From: Ulvibacter algarum | GTDB taxonomy: Bacteria; Bacteroidota; Bacteroidia; Flavobacteriales; Flavobacteriaceae | NCBI GenBank assembly: GCA_947488905.1 | Contig: CANLBJ010000005.1 | Location: forward strand, 1 to 64,000 | Direction: 5' to 3' | Length of the DNA stretch: 64,000 nucleotides | Notes under the pieces: generated by a model | The model's database searches: none | Told to the model about the DNA's origin: nothing | The model's input: only the letters and a program-made list of their open reading frames with translations | Program-made: the position numbers and the translations under genes | Shown: positions 1-8,472 of the stretch, piece after piece | Position numbering within the stretch: position 1 is the first letter of the stretch | Layout: the number at the start of each line of letters is the position of its first letter

Positions 1-1290
1 ACAATAGGAACGCTAATGGTTGCCATGTCCATTTCTGCTGGGATCGTTACCGTTAGGGATGCAGGTTCTGTATAATCTTCTATTTCTTCTGCTGTTTCGT
101 CATCAATAGTAAATGTTACTGAGATATCTTCGTCACTTGGTGTAGTGATGCTTACAGTGAAGTTAGCGATAGCACCTATAGCTTCTGTTACAGTTATGTC
201 TTCGATGCTTACTTCTGGGGCAGTTTCATCATCATTGATTGTTCCAGTTGCTTGGTTGTCAGTTATCGTTACTGGTGTTGCACTAGAAACTCTAGATGCT
301 TCTGTGATATTTACTTTAAACGTTTCTGTAGATTCACTAATGTCATCATTTACAATAGGAACGCTAATGGTTGCCATGTCCATTTCTGCTGGGATCGTTA
401 CCGTTAGGGATGCAGGTTCTGTATAATCGGACGTTTCCATAGCTGATATATCATCAATAGTAAATGTTACTGAGATATCTTCGTCACTTGGTGTAGTGAT
501 GTTTACAGTGAAGTTAGCGATAGCACCTACAGCTTCTGTTACAGTTATGTCTTCGATGCTTACTGCTGGGGCAGCATCGTCATCATTGATTGTTCCAGTT
601 GCTTGGTTGTCAGTTATCGTTACTGGTGTTGCACTAGAAACTTTAGATGCTTCTGTGATATTTACTTTAAACGTTTCTGTAGATTCACTAATGTCATTAT
701 TTGCAATAGGAACGCTAATGGTTGCCATCGTCATCCCTTCAGGAATCGTTACCGTTAGGGATGCAGGTTCTGTGTAATCTTCTATTTCTTCTGCTGTTTC
801 GTCATCAATAGTAAATGTTACTGAGATATCTTCGTCACTTGGTGTAGTGATGTTTACTGTGAAATTAGCGATAGCACCTACAGCTTCTGTTACAGTTATG
901 TCTTCGATACTTACTGTTGGGGCAGCATCGTCATCATTGATTGTTCCAGTTGCTTGGTTGTCAGTTATCGTTACTGGTGTTGCACTAGAAACTTTAGATG
1001 CTTCTGTGATATTTACTTTAAACGTTTCTGTAGATTCATTAATGTCATTATTTACAATAGGAACGCTAATGGTTGCCATCGTCATCCCTTCAGGAATCGT
1101 TTCCGTTAGGGATGCAGGTTCTGTGTAATCTTCTATTTCTTCTGCTGTTTCGTCATCAATAGTAAATGTTACTGAGATATCTTCGTCACTTGGTGTAGTG
1201 ATGTTTACTGTGAAATTAGCGATAGCACCTACAGCTTCTGTTACAGTTATGTCTTCGATACTTACTGTTGTGTTATCATTATCAGTAATC
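1..1290 (-). repeat. 351-bp tandem repeats encoding 117-residue Calx-beta units
   Basis: The same sequence recurs with an exact 351-bp period (for example the block starting tcatcaatag at 100, 451, 802 and 1153), giving about 3.7 copies before the window edge. Copies differ at few positions, in mixed combinations: the codons for EEIEDYTEP alternate with a variant reading METSDYTEP, and PAEMDM alternates with PEGMTM. The period is a multiple of three, so copy number can change without a frameshift. Near-identity at DNA level suggests recent duplication or gene conversion. Confidence 0.95.
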
Positions 1291-4187
1291 TCACCTTCAC
1301 CTTCTTCGCCATCTATAGTTATTGTGTAAACTTCTTCATTTTCGTCTATCATATCGGGAATAGACTGCACACTTACTGTAAATTCTGACACACCTGCAGG
1401 AACAGTAATCATCATTGTTGTTTCATTATAGGTCACGTTATCACTAAACGTAGGTGGTAAAACATAATCATCTGTGCCATCTGTACCACCTGTTACGTTA
1501 TCCGTTATGCTAAAGGTGTACATCTCATCAATCGTACTCTCAAAATCTAATGTTACTATGTGCGTTAAAATGTTTCCTTCTTCTAGAGAGTTGTTTGTAA
1601 TGTCAATCACCACAGGAGCTGGGACAGATGTAATAGCCACATCATTACCATCACCGCCTAGATAACTTATTTTAAAATATTGCCCATCTAAAACGATGAT
1701 TTCTCCTTCTGGAAGTCCGTCAAAAGTATCAATAATAGGATCGATGCCATCATTGTCTATTATTGTGAAAAAAGCACCTGTAGCAATACTGGCAAGATTA
1801 GTAGGGATTAGATTTAAAGTCGCGTCTGTTACAATTGTTTCTCCAGATACAGCTATTTGGTCATATGTTACACCAGGTGTATTTGTGTTTGTTAAATTAA
1901 GAGATAGAGTAGTGTTAGTTGTAAATCGTGTATTTGAATTTATAGGGAATAGACCGAGATTGTTTTCTAAAAATCCTGGTTTTACTTCTCCTTGAATTCT
2001 GACTTCTTGCGTAGTTGTAATTAAATGAGAAAGAGGAACACCATTAGGTGTTACAGTCGCACCTATCCCTGCTTCCAGCGTCATTGGTCCACCAGAGTTA
2101 ATTAATGCATTAGCACTTGAAAAAAGAACACCTTCGCTTAAGCTGTTACTACCTGAACCAACTACTATAATATCGCCTGATCCACTAGCAGTAGAGATAG
2201 TAGAACCTATAGAAATACCAGTATTTGAATCACTAGGATTTAAAAGTGCAGTACCTCTAAGCACAATTATTCCATTAATAGCACTTATACTGCTACCTAT
2301 AGAGTTAATTCTTACTCCAGTATTTCCAACTGTGCCACCACCACCAATACCTGTCATCTCAATATTACCATTTGTAAAAGCACTAATGTCTGCTGAGGAG
2401 TGAAGATAAACACCTATGTTTGAGGTTCCTTGATTACCAATATTAGCTTCTCCTAAAATTATGATATCTGCACCATTTGAAGTTATTAAAGTACCATTGT
2501 CTGAAATATCAACTCCCATACTTTCTTCAGAACCTAAACCACCATTACCCGTAATTTGAATATTACCTATCTCACTAGTTTTAACTAGAGCTTGATTTCT
2601 TATAGCAACACCACTATTATCATTTGCAGTTCCATCTCCTCCTGTTCCAGTAATACTTAATATTCCGTCACCGCTTCTAACTTCGGCATTATCAACTAAT
2701 ATTCCATAATTAGATTGGCTACCATTACCGCCAGTGCCTATTAAAGTAACCGCACCTTCAGTAGAATCTTCAATTATAGTTCCATCTTCAATTGCTATTC
2801 CGTGATTTTCGCTACCACTACCAGCGCCTTGTCCTGTTAAGGTTAATTGACCACCTTTAGTAATAATACGAGCTCCGTTTCCAGTAAATATTCCTACGTT
2901 GGAGTCAGTTCCGCCACCGCCTTCACCTTCAACATAAATAGATCCAGATCCAGATGATAATAATCTTCCGGTATCTATGTAAACGCCATAATTTTCAATT
3001 CCTGTTGTTGTTTGAGCATCAGATAAACCAGTGATACTAATGTCTCCATTATTACTGCTTATTTTTGACTCTGACACCACACTAACACTATTATTGTTGT
3101 CAGCTCCAATGCCACGTTTACCTGTTATAGAAACATTACCAGTTTCAAGAGCATCTATTTGACTATCGGATATTATTACTCCGTCACTTGAGGTCGTAAA
3201 AAGAGGATTTGCGGTACCGTTTATATTAATGTTCCCAGTCCCTGTTGTTGTTATTGCTGCCTCTTCTATTCTAATTCCTGCATTAGTTATTGTAGCGTTT
3301 AGAGCGTTTGGGTTAGCTGTTAAATTGATGTCTCCGTGATCTGTTAAGAGTGTGCTGCCAGAGGCTATTTCAATACTATGGCTAGCCGAAAATGTTATGC
3401 TTCCAGTATCACTTGTCATTAATTCTGCGCTAGCCCATATAGTAGCGGTAACTATATCATAGTTGCCAGAACCTATATTAATATCAGAATTAAATATAAT
3501 GTCAGAGTTTTCGTGCTCACTGTAAATAGAAAGATCTGCATCAAAATCTGGGTCTAATGTTTCTACAGTTATTATGTCACTCTCATCACCTCCTTCAATG
3601 TATAGTGATTCGGTAGGGTTAGGGAAGGTGGTGTCTTCAAAAGTATTAGAGTTTGATACAAGTATTGAGGTGTTTTGAATTATACCATTTTCTAAAGTCA
3701 CAATATGTGATGCTCCTACGGGTAGAAAAAAATCTGTATTTACAGAGTTTGCTCCAGTTAAAGGCTCCAGTCCAGTAAAAGAAATCTTTGTGCCGTCAAG
3801 AAATACAGTACCATTGTGACCATCTACGCCAGGTAGGGTGTGTCTAATAGTTTGATTAGTAACACTACCGTTTAAAGTTAATAAGTCTCCATCTGTTGTA
3901 CGTTGCCCTTCTCCGTTAAAAGTAATAGGGAAAGGGATCTTTGATGTACCAAAGTTGATGTCTAACTTATCATCACCATCACCTCCATTTATGGTTAAAC
4001 TTCTTGTAGTACTAGCCTTTTGTCTAGTTACCTCTGCTTTGTTAAGGGTGATTATCAACGTATTATTGTCAATTTCTATTTCAAAAAGATCGTCTTGATT
4101 AGTCCCTTTAGTTACTAGCTTTGAAGATTGGCTAAAAGATACAGATGAGATTAAAGTAAATATAAAAAGAAGGGTAATTTTTTTCAT
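1..4187 (-). CDS. Giant secreted adhesin, beta-helix region plus Calx-beta repeats (3' end outside window)
   Basis: Reading the minus strand from ATG at 4187 gives an uninterrupted frame of 1395 codons to the left edge, so the protein is longer than 1395 residues. Residues 1-20 (MKKITLLFIFTLISSVSFSQ) are a signal peptide. About residues 200-680 are Gly/Asn/Thr-rich short repeats of the 'SGNIxITGxGG' kind, typical of a right-handed beta-helix. Residues about 720-850 resemble the passenger-type domain that ends 'ISYLGGDGNDV'. A divergent Calx-beta domain follows, then near-identical 117-residue Calx-beta repeats from about residue 967 to the edge. The repeats are acidic and probably bind calcium. 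A T9SS or gliding-type C-terminal sorting domain is expected beyond the window but not seen. Short plus-strand frames here are shadows of the repeats. Surface adhesion is inferred. Confidence 0.88.
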   Translation of the reverse strand, partial: MKKITLLFIFTLISSVSFSQSSKLVTKGTNQDDLFEIEIDNNTLIITLNKAEVTRQKASTTRSLTINGGDGDDKLDINFGTSKIPFPITFNGEGQRTTDGDLLTLNGSVTNQTIRHTLPGVDGHNGTVFLDGTKISFTGLEPLTGANSVNTDFFLPVGASHIVTLENGIIQNTSILVSNSNTFEDTTFPNPTESLYIEGGDESDIITVETLDPDFDADLSIYSEHENSDIIFNSDINIGSGNYDIVTATIWASAELMTSDTGSITFSASHSIEIASGSTLLTDHGDINLTANPNALNATITNAGIRIEEAAITTTGTGNININGTANPLFTTSSDGVIISDSQIDALETGNVSITGKRGIGADNNNSVSVVSESKISSNNGDISITGLSDAQTTTGIENYGVYIDTGRLLSSGSGSIYVEGEGGGGTDSNVGIFTGNGARIITKGGQLTLTGQGAGSGSENHGIAIEDGTIIEDSTEGAVTLIGTGGNGSQSNYGILVDNAEVRSGDGILSITGTGGDGTANDNSGVAIRNQALVKTSEIGNIQITGNGGLGSEESMGVDISDNGTLITSNGADIIILGEANIGNQGTSNIGVYLHSSADISAFTNGNIEMTGIGGGGTVGNTGVRINSIGSSISAINGIIVLRGTALLNPSDSNTGISIGSTISTASGSGDIIVVGSGSNSLSEGVLFSSANALINSGGPMTLEAGIGATVTPNGVPLSHLITTTQEVRIQGEVKPGFLENNLGLFPINSNTRFTTNTTLSLNLTNTNTPGVTYDQIAVSGETIVTDATLNLIPTNLASIATGAFFTIIDNDGIDPIIDTFDGLPEGEIIVLDGQYFKISYLGGDGNDVAITSVPAPVVIDITNNSLEEGNILTHIVTLDFESTIDEMYTFSITDNVTGGTDGTDDYVLPPTFSDNVTYNETTMMITVPAGVSEFTVSVQSIPDMIDENEEVYTITIDGEEGEGEITDNDNTTVSIEDITVTEAVGAIANFTVNITTPSDEDISVTFTIDDETAEEIEDYTEPASLTETIPEGMTMATISVPIVNNDINESTETFKVNITEASKVSSATPVTITDNQATGTINDDDAAPTVSIEDITVTEAVGAIANFTVNITTPSDEDISVTFTIDDETAEEIEDYTEPASLTVTIPEGMTMATISVPIANNDISESTETFKVNITEASKVSSATPVTITDNQATGTINDDDAAPAVSIEDITVTEAVGAIANFTVNITTPSDEDISVTFTIDDISAMETSDYTEPASLTVTIPAEMDMATISVPIVNDDISESTETFKVNITEASRVSSATPVTITDNQATGTINDDETAPEVSIEDITVTEAIGAIANFTVSITTPSDEDISVTFTIDDETAEEIEDYTEPASLTVTIPAEMDMATISVPI

Positions 4188-4353
4188 AGACAAATTGCAA
4201 AGATTTGAGACTATGCAATTTAATACAATATTTCCTTTTAGAGTTTTATGTAGCTCAAAATTGAATATCCATTAACGTTAAATTCGATTAAAGCCTTATA
4301 AATGAGTTTAAAAATAGTTGAATATTTTCGCTATTCATCTAGAATTTAAGCAT

Positions 4354-4384
4354 AAAAAAACGTCTACTAAATAAATAGTAAACG
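4354..4384 (-). terminator. Rho-independent terminator of htpG
   Basis: A 9-bp stem (4361-4369 with 4376-4384, one G-U pair in the minus transcript) is followed in the minus direction by seven T (A-run 4354-4360). It lies 42 bp beyond the htpG stop. The rest of 4188-4425 is AT-rich and holds the adhesin leader; nothing else was recognised. Confidence 0.75.
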
Positions 4385-4425
4385 CCTTTTTATGATATAA
4401 AATTCTGAATATTATTTTCTGAACC

Positions 4426-6315
4426 TTACTTTATCATTTCATAACTACGTTTTATAAACGCTGTCATATCTTCTCCTTTTAAGAGTCCTTTACTCAACTT
4501 AGCAAGATCTAAGGCTTGCGTAACCAAGCGTTCTTTTTTCTTAGCTGTTTTAGTGTTTAATATTTCAGAAACCAACTCGTTATTTGTGTTTACAATAAGA
4601 TTGTACATTTCTGGAAAACCTCCCATACCAAACATACCGCCACCGCCAGATTGTTGCATCTCTTTCATACGACGCATAAATTCTGGTTCTGTGATTGTAA
4701 ATGGATTAGAGTTACTATCCATAGCTTCTAGCTGTACTGTAAACTTATCTGCAGGTATAGTCTCTGTTAAGAATGTTTTTAATGTTTCTTTCTCCTCGTC
4801 ACTTAACTTAGAGATAGTCTCTTCATCTTTTTTGATAAGGTTGTCTATGTGATCTCCATCTACACGTGCAAAACTTATTTTCTCTTTGCTCGTTTCCATT
4901 TTCTGGATAAGGTGAGAGATGATAGGAGAGTCTAATAATAAAACTTCATAACCCTTGTCTTTTGCAGACTGAATATAACTGTGTTGCTCATCTTTATTAC
5001 TAGCATAAAGCAATACTAATTTATCATCTTTATCTGTTTGAGAAGCTTTTAGGTTTTCTTGTAACTCTGCAAATGTGTAATATTTACCATCTACAGTAGG
5101 GTACAACATAAAGTCTTGTGCTTTGTCAAAGAATTTATCTTCGGTAAGCATTCCGTACTCAATAACGATTTTTATGTCGTTCCATTTTGCTTCAAAATCT
5201 TCACGGTTCTCGTTAAAAAGACTCTTTAGTTTATCACCTACTTTACGGGTGATGTAACTAGAGATTTTCTTAACAGCACCATCTGCCTGTAAGTAACTAC
5301 GTGATACATTTAACGGAATGTCTGGTGAGTCAATAACACCACGAAGCATTTGTAAAAATTCTGGTACAATACCTTCTACATTATCAGTTACAAAAACTTG
5401 ATTTTGGTATAATTGAATTTTATCCTTCTGTATCTGCATATCTCCACTCATCTTAGGGAAATATAAAATACCCGTAAGATTAAATGGATAATCAACGTTT
5501 AAGTGAATGTTAAAAAGTGGCTCTTCAAACTGTGAAGGATATAATTCTCTATAAAAAGTAGAGTAATCTTCATCCTTTAATTCTGTAGGAGTTTTTGTCC
5601 AAGCCGGGTTTGGGTTGTTGATGATGTTATCTACTTCTTGAGTAGGAGCAGCATCTTCTTCTTTAGCATCTTCTGGCTTAGGTAAAGTTTCTGTCTTCAT
5701 CCCAAATTTAATAGGGATAGGCATAAACTTATTGTACTTTGTTAATAGACCAGAGATCTTACTTTTTTCTAAAAAGTCTTTTTCATCGTCAGAAATATGA
5801 AGAACTATTTCTGTTCCTCTTTCTGTTCTATCAGACTCTTCTAGCGTATAATTAGGTGAGCCATCACAAGACCAGTGTGCACCTGGCTCATCTTTAAAAG
5901 ACTTTGTAAAAATCTCTACCTTTTCTGCTACCATAAAGGCAGAGTAAAAACCAAGACCAAAATGCCCAATAATACCAGCATCTTCTCCTTTTGTGTCTTT
6001 GTATTTTTCAATAAACTCTTCTGCTCCAGAAAAAGCAATCTGGTTGATGTATTTATCAACCTCTTCTAGCGTCATCCCAATACCTTGATCAATAATATGA
6101 AGTGTTTTTGCCTCTTTATTAATCTTAACTTCTATTTTAGGGTTTCCGTAGTCAACCTTTGCTTCACCTATGTTTGTAAGGTGCTTAAGTTTTAAAGTCG
6201 CGTCTGTGGCGTTACTTACAAGCTCACGCAAAAATATCTCGTGGTCGCTGTATAAAAATTTCTTGATAAGCGGAAAAATATTCTCTACCGCTACATTAAT
6301 TGTTCCTGTGCTCAT
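4426..6315 (-). CDS. htpG: Molecular chaperone HtpG (Hsp90)
   Basis: A cytosolic ATP-dependent chaperone of 629 residues, the usual length for bacterial Hsp90. The N-terminal GHKL ATPase has ELVSNATDA (31-39, with the catalytic Glu and nucleotide-binding Asn), DQGIGM (76-81) and GHFGLGFYSA (117-126). The middle domain carries YRELYPSQFEEPLFNIH and the arginine-containing NVSRSYLQ segment, and the C-terminal dimerisation region follows a Gly-rich MQQSGGGGMFGMGG stretch. It is monocistronic: a terminator lies downstream and a divergent fabH upstream. A short CCCG/CGGG hairpin sits just upstream of the start codon and may matter for regulation. Confidence 0.98.
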   Translation of the reverse strand: MSTGTINVAVENIFPLIKKFLYSDHEIFLRELVSNATDATLKLKHLTNIGEAKVDYGNPKIEVKINKEAKTLHIIDQGIGMTLEEVDKYINQIAFSGAEEFIEKYKDTKGEDAGIIGHFGLGFYSAFMVAEKVEIFTKSFKDEPGAHWSCDGSPNYTLEESDRTERGTEIVLHISDDEKDFLEKSKISGLLTKYNKFMPIPIKFGMKTETLPKPEDAKEEDAAPTQEVDNIINNPNPAWTKTPTELKDEDYSTFYRELYPSQFEEPLFNIHLNVDYPFNLTGILYFPKMSGDMQIQKDKIQLYQNQVFVTDNVEGIVPEFLQMLRGVIDSPDIPLNVSRSYLQADGAVKKISSYITRKVGDKLKSLFNENREDFEAKWNDIKIVIEYGMLTEDKFFDKAQDFMLYPTVDGKYYTFAELQENLKASQTDKDDKLVLLYASNKDEQHSYIQSAKDKGYEVLLLDSPIISHLIQKMETSKEKISFARVDGDHIDNLIKKDEETISKLSDEEKETLKTFLTETIPADKFTVQLEAMDSNSNPFTITEPEFMRRMKEMQQSGGGGMFGMGGFPEMYNLIVNTNNELVSEILNTKTAKKKERLVTQALDLAKLSKGLLKGEDMTAFIKRSYEMIK

Positions 6316-6323
6316 ATTTTATG

Positions 6324-6337
6324 CCCGCAAAAACGGG
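6324..6337 (-). promoter_or_regulatory. Small hairpin in htpG leader
   Basis: A perfect 4-bp GC stem (CCCG, 6-nt loop, CGGG) lies 9-22 nt upstream of the htpG start codon, in otherwise very AT-rich DNA. In the mRNA it would lie over the ribosome-binding region. A temperature-sensitive structure is only a speculation. Confidence 0.3.
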
Positions 6338-6405
6338 TAATTTATTAAGTTAAACTTTAATTTCTTGTTTCTGAAATATTCAAAAGCAGTACCATTATTA
6401 CTTTT

Positions 6406-6420
6406 ATGACATGATGTCAT
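6406..6420. promoter_or_regulatory. 15-bp palindrome between divergent htpG and fabH
   Basis: ATGACAT-G-ATGTCAT is a perfect 7+1+7 inverted repeat in the 275-bp divergent spacer, about 90 bp upstream of htpG and 170 bp upstream of fabH. It has the form of a dimeric regulator site; the regulator is unknown. Confidence 0.4.
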
Positions 6421-6590
6421 TAAATTATAAAGATGTAAATATTGTATTTTATTACTTCTGAAATTTTAATATTTGATAAATCGTTATTTATTGATACGCT
6501 ATTTTGTTAATTAATTAAATACTAGTCTTGATTTTTGCTTTTGAATATTTGAAAATATTATCTTGCATACTTATATTTTAAACTAATAGT

Positions 6591-7595
6591 ATGTATACCT
6601 CAAAAATTATTGGCCTCGGAAAGTATGTGCCAGAAAATATTGTAACAAACGATGATCTAGCAAAATTAATGGATACCAATGATGCTTGGATACAAGAGCG
6701 AACAGGAATTCAAGAAAGAAGACATATTAAAAAAGGAGACGGTAACTCTACTTCTATAATGGGGGTGAAGGCGTCTACTATTGCACTTGAGCGTGCAGGT
6801 TTAAAACCAGATGATATAGATATGATTGTCTTTGCAACCTTAAGTCCAGATATGTATTTTCCTGGAGGAGGTGTTGAGGTGCAGCATTTAATGGGGATGA
6901 GAACGGTGCCAGCACTAGATGTGCGTAACCAGTGTAGTGGTTTTGTGTATGCAGTATCTGTAGCAGACCAGTTCATTAAAACCGGTATGTATAAAAACAT
7001 ACTTGTAATAGGAGCAGAGAATCATAGTGGTGGTCTTGATCTTACTACACGTAGTAGAAGCGTTTCGGTAATTTTTGGTGATGGAGCGGGTGCGGCAGTT
7101 TTAACTAGAAGTGAAGATAAAACGGGTATCCTTTCTACACATTTACATAGTGAAGGGGAGCATAAAGATCAATTAGCATTACAAGGACCAAGCACACAAT
7201 ATTGGGTACCAGAGATTATAGCAGATAATCCACAAGAGAACATTCCGTATTATCCAACTATGAACGGGCAGTTTGTTTTTAAACACGCCATCACACGTTT
7301 TGCCGAAGTAATCAATGAAGGGCTAGAGGCAAATGGACTTGATGTTTCAGAAATAAACATGTTAATACCGCATCAAGCAAATTTGAGAATTTCTCAAATG
7401 ATACAGCGCAAGTTTAAATTAAACGATAATCAGGTTTATAATAATATACAACGCTACGGTAATACCACGGCAGCATCTATCCCGATAGCTTTGACTGAAG
7501 CTTGGGAAGAAGGAAAAATTAAAGATGGTGACCTTGTTATACTTGCGGCCTTTGGTAGTGGGTTTACTTGGGGTAGTGTGATTATTAGGTGGTAA
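6591..7595 (+). CDS. fabH: 3-oxoacyl-ACP synthase III (KAS III / FabH-like)
   Basis: A cytosolic thiolase-fold enzyme of 334 residues that condenses an acyl-CoA starter with malonyl-ACP in fatty-acid synthesis. The catalytic triad is visible: Cys115 in NQCSGFVYA, His261 in IPHQAN and Asn291 in GNTTAASIP. The C-terminal GSGFTWGS motif is typical. It stands alone, not beside rpmF/plsX where the housekeeping flavobacterial fabH often lies, so it may be a second paralogue with a different starter preference (inference). A possible promoter is TTTTG at 6540-6543 with TAtcTTG at 6559-6565. Confidence 0.93.
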   Translation: MYTSKIIGLGKYVPENIVTNDDLAKLMDTNDAWIQERTGIQERRHIKKGDGNSTSIMGVKASTIALERAGLKPDDIDMIVFATLSPDMYFPGGGVEVQHLMGMRTVPALDVRNQCSGFVYAVSVADQFIKTGMYKNILVIGAENHSGGLDLTTRSRSVSVIFGDGAGAAVLTRSEDKTGILSTHLHSEGEHKDQLALQGPSTQYWVPEIIADNPQENIPYYPTMNGQFVFKHAITRFAEVINEGLEANGLDVSEINMLIPHQANLRISQMIQRKFKLNDNQVYNNIQRYGNTTAASIPIALTEAWEEGKIKDGDLVILAAFGSGFTWGSVIIRW

Positions 7596-8084
7596 TAGGG
7601 TCGAAACCGAAAACGAAATCGAAAAATGAAATTAATTTGGGGTTTTGTTTAAAAAATTTAATAAAATGCATAGCATTAAATTTTTTAAACTTTCTGTTTC
7701 TTCTTAAAATTAGATGGTAACCACTGTCTTTATTAAAAATCAAAAGCCTTTTAGTTTTAAACTAAAAGGCTTTTTTACTTACCACTTTTAATAATTATAT
7801 AAAGGCTAATTCAAATAATCAATATGCTGTAGCAATTTTTTATAAAGACATCTGAAAATGTTTGAGTGTTTCATATTTCAGAAATAAAATTTTTTAAAAA
7901 CAAACCCGAAGCCTAGAACTTCGGGTTTGGTACTTTACTGCTATTATTAACACTAACCATCAACGTAAAATTTTTCACAGTAAAATAAGAAACGTTTCTA
8001 TAGTATAGACGGAGCATTCTTTTAATTGTTACAGCACAAATACTAAAAATTAGTTAAAGCTTTATTTCTGCAAAAACAAACTAC
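7596..8084. other. Non-coding spacer with three strong inverted repeats
   Basis: No convincing gene lies in this stretch. It holds a perfect 16-bp AT-rich inverted repeat (7647-7662 with 7675-7690), a terminator at 7742-7776 and a third GC-containing stem (7902-7911 with 7919-7928). The third hairpin is not needed to end fabH transcription and could end an unseen small RNA. A 19-bp motif starting CGAAATCG at 7614-7632 recurs at 36645-36663. Confidence 0.5.
7742..7776 (+). terminator. Rho-independent terminator downstream of fabH
   Basis: A perfect 13-bp stem AAAAGCCTTTTAG / CTAAAAGGCTTTT (7742-7754, 7762-7774) is followed by T residues to 7776. Confidence 0.85.
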
Positions 8085-8092
8085 TAGTTTTG
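8085..8092 (+). promoter_or_regulatory. -7 element (TAGTTTTG) of the CoA-binding protein gene
   Basis: An exact match to the Bacteroidetes -7 consensus TAnnTTTG, 17 nt before the ATG. No exact TTTG is seen at -33. Confidence 0.45.
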
Positions 8093-8109
8093 TGTGAAAG
8101 ACAAAACGT

Positions 8110-8472
8110 ATGAAAAAGAAAACATTAGTAATAGGGGCAAGTTTAAAAACAGATAGATACTCAAATATTGCTATCAATAGATTGAGAAGCTATGACCATC
8201 CAGTAGTGGCAATTGGCCTTAGAGTAGGAGAGGTTGCAGGTGTTGCTATTTCTGTAGAGAAAGAAGACTTTAAAGATATTGATACAGTGACATTGTATTT
8301 AAACCCGTCAAGACAAGAAGAGTACTATGTGTACATTATTTCTTTAAAACCGAAACGTGTGATCTTTAATCCAGGTACAGAAAACCCAGATTTTTATAAA
8401 CTTTTAAATGAAAATAATATAGAATCTGAGGTTGCGTGTACTTTAGTCCTTTTGGGTACGAATCAATACTAA
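8110..8472 (+). CDS. CoA-binding domain protein (YccU-like)
   Basis: A cytosolic single-domain protein of 120 residues with a Rossmann-like CoA_binding_2 fold. The N-terminal VIGASLKTDRYSN holds the nucleotide/CoA phosphate loop, and NPSRQEEYY and VIFNPGTENPDF are family-typical strands and turns. The biological role of the family is not well defined. The 3' end overlaps the convergent symporter gene by 30 bp, so the last nine codons and the stop codon of each gene share DNA. Confidence 0.85.
   Translation: MKKKTLVIGASLKTDRYSNIAINRLRSYDHPVVAIGLRVGEVAGVAISVEKEDFKDIDTVTLYLNPSRQEEYYVYIISLKPKRVIFNPGTENPDFYKLLNENNIESEVACTLVLLGTNQY

Noticed and set aside
145-1128. Three near-identical 93-residue plus-strand frames at a 351-bp interval
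   Set aside because: They are antisense shadows of the Calx-beta repeats of the minus-strand adhesin, which is open through the whole region and has a signal peptide.
1-1290. CRISPR-like direct repeats
   Set aside because: The unit is 351 bp, coding, without short repeat-spacer structure.
7647-7690. 16-bp AT-rich inverted repeat as the fabH terminator
   Set aside because: It has no GC core; the GC-containing hairpin at 7742-7774 with T-run is a better terminator.
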